From contig JAQTQN010000001.1 in the NCBI GenBank assembly GCA_028712225.1, positions 24,307-88,306 of the forward strand: DNA of 64,000 bases, written 5' to 3'. The position numbers and the translations under genes were made by a program. Source of the stretch: Methylobacter sp. GTDB lineage: Bacteria; Pseudomonadota; Gammaproteobacteria; Methylococcales; Methylomonadaceae. This document shows positions 59,064 to 64,000 of this stretch, piece after piece (the stretch's first letter is position 1; each line of letters opens with the position of its first letter). The notes beneath the pieces were generated by a model, which saw only the letters and a program-made list of their open reading frames with translations, was not told the DNA's origin and searched no databases.

Positions 59064-59936
59064 TTAATGACTATCACTCCCTAACTTACTATGTAAGGGT
59101 GAAATATTTGTACTTTTTACTAAAAAGGCATTCCACTTCACTTTGACCTTATCAAAGCACTTTTCCGCATCTTCTCTCGAGGAAAACCCCCCAAAAACGC
59201 ACGCTCCAGTACCTGTCAATTTTGATTTCGCGTAAAACGCCAAATCAAACAACGCGTCCTCAATTAAAGAATACCTTCGGCTAACAATTTTTTGAAAGCA
59301 ATTTTCGCTATCACCTGCTAGGAATTCGTCTATTGTGATTGAATTGCTATCTCGTGTCAAATCATTGTCCAAAAATATTTCTTTAGTATTAACATGACAA
59401 TCAGGTTGTATAAGCACTATCCATTTCTCCGGAAGGATTATTTTCGTAAGTTTTTCACCAACGCCTTCCGCCCATGAAGAATTACCAAAGACAAATACCG
59501 GAACATCCGCACCTAATGACAACCCTAATTGCATTAGCTTTTCTAACGGCAGATTCAAATTCCATAGCTGATTTAAAACAAGCAAGGTAGTTGCCGCATC
59601 TGAACTCCCACCACCCAAACCGCCCCCCATTGGTAGATTCTTTTCTACCTCTATACACACACCTTCTTTACAGCCAGTTTCCGTTTTTAGTAGATTTGCA
59701 GCCCTTATTGTTAAGTCATCAGATTCGAGCACACCAGGAATTGTTCTTCGCAATGTCACACTACCATCATCTACAGGATGAAACCTTATCCAATCACATA
59801 GATCGATAAATTGAAATACCGTTTGCAATAAGTGATACCCATCACTCCTTCGCCCTACAATCCGCAACATTAAATTCAACTTTGCAGGAGCGGGCCAACG
59901 CTCAGACCACATGATTAACTTATTTTGGCTTGACAT
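59064..59936 (-). CDS. ispE: 4-diphosphocytidyl-2-C-methyl-D-erythritol kinase
   Basis: WPAPAKLNLMLRIVGRRSDGYHLLQTVFQFID...NLPMGGGLGGGSSDAATTLLVLN. Confidence 0.97.
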   Translation of the reverse strand: MSSQNKLIMWSERWPAPAKLNLMLRIVGRRSDGYHLLQTVFQFIDLCDWIRFHPVDDGSVTLRRTIPGVLESDDLTIRAANLLKTETGCKEGVCIEVEKNLPMGGGLGGGSSDAATTLLVLNQLWNLNLPLEKLMQLGLSLGADVPVFVFGNSSWAEGVGEKLTKIILPEKWIVLIQPDCHVNTKEIFLDNDLTRDSNSITIDEFLAGDSENCFQKIVSRRYSLIEDALFDLAFYAKSKLTGTGACVFGGFSSREDAEKCFDKVKVKWNAFLVKSTNISPLHSKLGSDSH

Positions 59937-60525
59937 CTATTAACTTCCAACTATCTACGTACAATTTTAATTTGACCTGGCCATTCGTAACCGAAATTTT
60001 TTGCGGCATTACGCCACTACCTTCAATAGATTGCATTTGCCTATACTCAACAAGCCATCCATCCTGACTAAAACCTTCACCAATTTCATGAAAATCTTTG
60101 CCTAGTTCTGGCACACCCACCGCCCAATAACGCAATGACTTCAGAGGAACAAATGCACCCAACTCGTGGCTTATGAATTTCTCAGGCTCATCCGATGAAA
60201 AAACATCACCTTGACCACGATCAATTAATACCTTGTCACCCTTTAATTGAATAATTATGGCGCCCTGACCTAATGGGCCGGTTAATTTCATTTTTTCCTC
60301 AATAGGACCGTGATCCCAGATTACATTGGCAGACCAAGAATCCTTTGGACCTGAAACAGCCAATCTCCCTTCAAATGACCAGTATTCTAACTCATATATA
60401 TACTGCCGCTGCCTACTTGAATACACCGACAAAGGTTTCTCAGGTATCGTGGCGCAGCCCGTCAAAAATAAGAATAAACTCCACGAGAACCATCTGCAAG
60501 ATACCGACAACATACTATTCGACAC
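59920..60525 (-). CDS. lolB: Outer membrane lipoprotein LolB
   Basis: Lipobox LFLTGCATIP; WSFEGRLAVSGPKDSWSANVIWDH; upstream of ispE. Confidence 0.9.
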   Translation of the reverse strand: MSNSMLSVSCRWFSWSLFLFLTGCATIPEKPLSVYSSRQRQYIYELEYWSFEGRLAVSGPKDSWSANVIWDHGPIEEKMKLTGPLGQGAIIIQLKGDKVLIDRGQGDVFSSDEPEKFISHELGAFVPLKSLRYWAVGVPELGKDFHEIGEGFSQDGWLVEYRQMQSIEGSGVMPQKISVTNGQVKLKLYVDSWKLIDVKPK

Positions 60526-62260
60526 TATTTAATATTCTCTTTTTAAAATCCAGCAAATACTCGTCTTGCGGCTGCCGTTTAATTGCCTCGACAAATATTT
60601 TTTTTGATTCTTCTTTTCTACCTAAAGCCCACAGCACTTCGCACAGATGGGCTGCAATTTCGCCCTCTTTCTGCTTTGCATAAGCTTGCTCCAGATATAT
60701 TAAAGCTTGCAGCGGCTTACCTAATTTAAACTGCAACCAACCATAGCTATCAATAATAACCGTCTCATCAGGCCTTAGCTTTAAAGCTTGCTGCAGATAT
60801 TTTTCGGCATCGGAATATCGAGCAGCATCATCCAACAACGAGTATCCCAATGCATTTAAAGCCTCGGCGTCATCAGGATTAGTAGCCAGAATTTTCTTTA
60901 AATCAGCTTCTAGCACATCACGCTTCCCCAACCGTTCAGCTATTAAAGCCCGGGTATATAAAAGATCTTTTTGATCTGGCCGCTCCACCAACGCACCAGA
61001 TAACAAATCAAATGCTTTTTTATATTCGGCTTTTTGATTATATAGATTGGCCTGCATAAGAATAATGCGCAGTTTTTGTTTGGGATACTGCCTTGCCAAC
61101 GTCTCCAACCTCAACCCGGCATTATCAAATTGCTTATCTTTAGCAAGCAAAGAAATTGCTGACATTGACGCCTCAAAAGCAACAGGGCCATCAGTAATCT
61201 TGTCATACCAATTCAATGCCTTTGCAGCGCTACCATGACTTTCTTCAATTTTCCCTAAGTACAAAGTTGCACGATCTCGCCAACCCGGCTGATCCAGCAG
61301 TACTTTAAATATATCTTCAGCCTTTTTATCCTTACCTATTTGTAAATTAATCAAGGCTAAATCAAACTGTGCCTCAGAATCTTTTGGATTGGCAGCGATA
61401 ATTGACTGATAAATTTCACCGGCCTGCTCATACCCCCCTTCTTTAATTAGTAACTGCGCAAGTAGCTTATTTATTTTGCTATTTTCAGGATATTTTTTTA
61501 CCGCTTCCGATAACAATTGCTTAGCCGTATCAACCTTCCCCGATGACAAGGCTATTTGCGCTTGAAGAATGATTGCATTATCCCAATCAGGCTTAATGCT
61601 GAGAGCCTTCTCGACTTTAGCTTCAGCCACTTCTTTTTTATTTAATTGCATCGCAAGCAGAGACTCTACAAAGTACAGCACAGCCTGATCTGGATTTGAC
61701 GCAGAAACCGCTTCTAGCACATCGAAAACAAACGCAGCCTTATCTTCTTTTTGCAACACTCCAACAAGTTCCAGTATGGTATTTTCAAAATCAACGGGAT
61801 CAGTCTTGATGAGGCCGTTGAGATATTCAATGGCCAAGCGCTTATCTCCGGATCTCAATGCGGTCAATGCAGCCAATTTCCGAGCCACCAGACTTTTAGG
61901 ATCCTGATTCAACCATAAAGACAGCGCCTCATCAGTTTTACCCTGGTTTTTCATATACATCGCAATACTTGCCGCTCTTTCTGCAAACCTTGGATCATTT
62001 ACTCTCTTTGCAGCCTCCATATAACCTTCCAAGGCAATTTCATATTGACCTCGTTGGCCGGCTAATTCAGCCGCAAGCAGCATGTACATTACATCAGGTG
62101 CAATCGCCGTTTTAACCTCTTTAGGCTGAACCTTACTTTTAGTATCACTTACAGAGCCCTGAGCCTTTGCCTCTTCAGGTTCATCCGTTTTTTCTGGCGA
62201 GCCCGCACAAGCAACGAGTAAAATCAGTCCCAATAATGAAAACAATCTAATAATTAACAC
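60515..62260 (-). CDS. TPR-repeat lipoprotein
   Basis: Lipobox LILLVACAGS; repeated TPR helices (ALNALGYSLLDDAARYSDAEKYLQQALKLRPDE). Confidence 0.88.
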   Translation of the reverse strand: MLIIRLFSLLGLILLVACAGSPEKTDEPEEAKAQGSVSDTKSKVQPKEVKTAIAPDVMYMLLAAELAGQRGQYEIALEGYMEAAKRVNDPRFAERAASIAMYMKNQGKTDEALSLWLNQDPKSLVARKLAALTALRSGDKRLAIEYLNGLIKTDPVDFENTILELVGVLQKEDKAAFVFDVLEAVSASNPDQAVLYFVESLLAMQLNKKEVAEAKVEKALSIKPDWDNAIILQAQIALSSGKVDTAKQLLSEAVKKYPENSKINKLLAQLLIKEGGYEQAGEIYQSIIAANPKDSEAQFDLALINLQIGKDKKAEDIFKVLLDQPGWRDRATLYLGKIEESHGSAAKALNWYDKITDGPVAFEASMSAISLLAKDKQFDNAGLRLETLARQYPKQKLRIILMQANLYNQKAEYKKAFDLLSGALVERPDQKDLLYTRALIAERLGKRDVLEADLKKILATNPDDAEALNALGYSLLDDAARYSDAEKYLQQALKLRPDETVIIDSYGWLQFKLGKPLQALIYLEQAYAKQKEGEIAAHLCEVLWALGRKEESKKIFVEAIKRQPQDEYLLDFKKRILNSVE

Positions 62261-62511
62261 GAAAACATCCTATTTGATTTGTTAATACGCACTGCATTTT
62301 TATGAATTATCAGAAAAACCCACTAATTCCAGCCACTGTTGCGTTTGATTTGGACAAAGCCATTATATTTTTTAGAATAGGCTGACATAATATCTGCGAT
62401 TTTTCCTAAAAGCCATCTGTACGGTTAAATGGAACAATTACAGATTTAATCGGCGCCCTGCTCTTGGATGCTGAATAATAGAGCCCCATCAAATCTAAAA
62501 ACATCAGAACA

Positions 62512-63771
62512 ATGACATTTCTTTCAGTTGGAATTAATTACCAGACTGCACCAGTTTCTATTCGGGAGCGACTGGCGTTTCCTGCTGAAATTTTAAAAGC
62601 CTCGTTGCAAGATTTCTGGCAAATTAAAGACATCAAAGAAGCGGCGATACTTTCAACATGCAACCGAACTGAATTCTATTGCACAGCCAATGCCGCTGAT
62701 GAACAAATTGTGATCGACTGGGTCGCAAAGAATAAACACATTAATCCATCTGAATTAGCCCCCTACTTATACACACATACCGATTCTTCAGTGTGTCGGC
62801 ACATGTTCCGTGTCGCTTGCGGACTCGACTCCATGATACTTGGTGAGCCGCAAATTCTTGGGCAAATGAAAACAGCTTATCAAGCCGCGCACGAAGCAGG
62901 TACTTTAGGTAAACAACTTGGCAAATTATTTCAACATACGTTTACCGCAGCAAAAAAAGTCCGCACCGACACCGCCATTGGCTCCAGCCCAGTATCGGTT
63001 GCCTTTGCCGCTGTTCAATTAGCCCAGCAAATCTTTGATAAATTAAGCGACCAAACCGCATTATTAATAGGTGCCGGTGAAACTATAGAACTCACCGCTC
63101 GCCATTTATCTCAACAAGGCATTGGCCGCATTATCATTGCTAACCGGAGTTATGACAAAGCACATGCCTTGGCAATTCAATTTAACGGTTATGCCATTGC
63201 CTTGTCGGAATTACCCGATCATCTTGCTGAAGCCGATATTGTTATCTCATCAACTGCCAGCCAATTACCAATACTGGGTAAAGGCAGAGTAGAAAGTGCG
63301 TTAAAAAAACGTAAACACAAGCCCATGTTTATGGTCGACCTTGCCGTTCCTAGAGATATTGAAGCTGAAGTAGAGCAACTTTCAGATGTGTATCTATATA
63401 CCGTTGATGACTTGCAATCCACCATTGACCAAAATATGCTTTCACGACGCCAGGCTGCTGAGGAAGCGGAAGAAATTATCGACACGCAAGTCAATCATTT
63501 TTTGGCATGGCTTAGAGCTCAAAACGCACAGTCAATTATTCAAGATTACCGATTACAAGCAGAACAAAATCGTGATGACACCTTACAAAAAGCACTTTCA
63601 TTATTAAAAAATGGCATGGCTCCCGAAGAAGCACTTAATCGACTAGCGCACAGCCTGACCAATAAACTCATCCATACACCCAGCACTCAAATACGAATTG
63701 CCGCAGAAAACGAACGCCATGACTTGGTCGCCGCAGCTCGAGAAATTCTTAAACTAAATTCAACGCAATGA
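62512..63771 (+). CDS. hemA: Glutamyl-tRNA reductase
   Basis: MTFLSVGINYQTAPVSIRERLAFP...AAILSTCNRTEFYC...SMILGEPQILGQMK. Confidence 0.98.
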   Translation: MTFLSVGINYQTAPVSIRERLAFPAEILKASLQDFWQIKDIKEAAILSTCNRTEFYCTANAADEQIVIDWVAKNKHINPSELAPYLYTHTDSSVCRHMFRVACGLDSMILGEPQILGQMKTAYQAAHEAGTLGKQLGKLFQHTFTAAKKVRTDTAIGSSPVSVAFAAVQLAQQIFDKLSDQTALLIGAGETIELTARHLSQQGIGRIIIANRSYDKAHALAIQFNGYAIALSELPDHLAEADIVISSTASQLPILGKGRVESALKKRKHKPMFMVDLAVPRDIEAEVEQLSDVYLYTVDDLQSTIDQNMLSRRQAAEEAEEIIDTQVNHFLAWLRAQNAQSIIQDYRLQAEQNRDDTLQKALSLLKNGMAPEEALNRLAHSLTNKLIHTPSTQIRIAAENERHDLVAAAREILKLNSTQ

Positions 63772-64000
63772 AACCATCAATACAACAAAAATTGGAAAAC
63801 CTGTGCGAACGCTACGACGAAATCGCTGCCTTACTCTCAGAGCCGGATACACAAAATAATCAAAATAAATTCCGCGCGCTCAGCCAGGAATACGCGCAAA
63901 TCGCGCCTTTGGTTGATTGCTACAAACGCTATGAAAACACATTAGAATCACTGGCTTCGGCTAAAGAAATGGCCACCGATAGCGATCCTGAATTGCGCGA
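63768..64000 (+). CDS. prfA: Peptide chain release factor 1, N-terminal part (runs off window end)
   Basis: ATG overlaps hemA stop (ATGA): MKPSIQQKLENLCERYDEIAALLSEPDTQNNQNKFRALSQEYAQIAPLVDCYKRYENTLES. Confidence 0.95.
   Translation, partial: MKPSIQQKLENLCERYDEIAALLSEPDTQNNQNKFRALSQEYAQIAPLVDCYKRYENTLESLASAKEMATDSDPELR

Overview
The window is a chromosomal segment that looks like a gammaproteobacterial methylotroph or methanotroph; this is inferred from two mtdB-like genes and the gene order. From left to right it contains: (i) a GDP-mannose 4,6-dehydratase fragment, a PEP-CTERM-like secreted protein and a four-gene exopolysaccharide export/chain-length/kinase cluster; (ii) hfq-hflX-hflK-hflC-hisZ-purA; (iii) a YcgN-like protein, a universal stress protein and thiC with a TPP riboswitch; (iv) minCDE; (v) two adjacent, degraded IS5-superfamily insertion sequences; (vi) a PilZ protein, tandem mtdB paralogs and a GacA/UvrY-type regulator; (vii) a ~1.5 kb mostly non-coding, apparently decayed region; (viii) a ~30 kb ribosomal/transcription superoperon (rplQ back to secE, including rpoA, secY, fusA, rpoB, rpoC and two tuf genes) with tRNA-Trp, -Thr, -Gly and -Tyr; (ix) pth-rplY-prs-tRNA-Gln-ispE-lolB-TPR protein, then hemA-prfA. 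Most of the window is conserved core genome and I see no convincing new defence or mobile system. The observations I would follow up are a perfect terminator-like palindrome inside the catalytic motif codons of pth, tandem mtdB paralogs whose nucleotide-binding loops differ, a structured/decayed intergenic region at 24.0-25.5 kb, and a CRP-like inverted repeat ahead of the EPS genes. All comparisons were made by eye and from memory of protein families; no searches were run.
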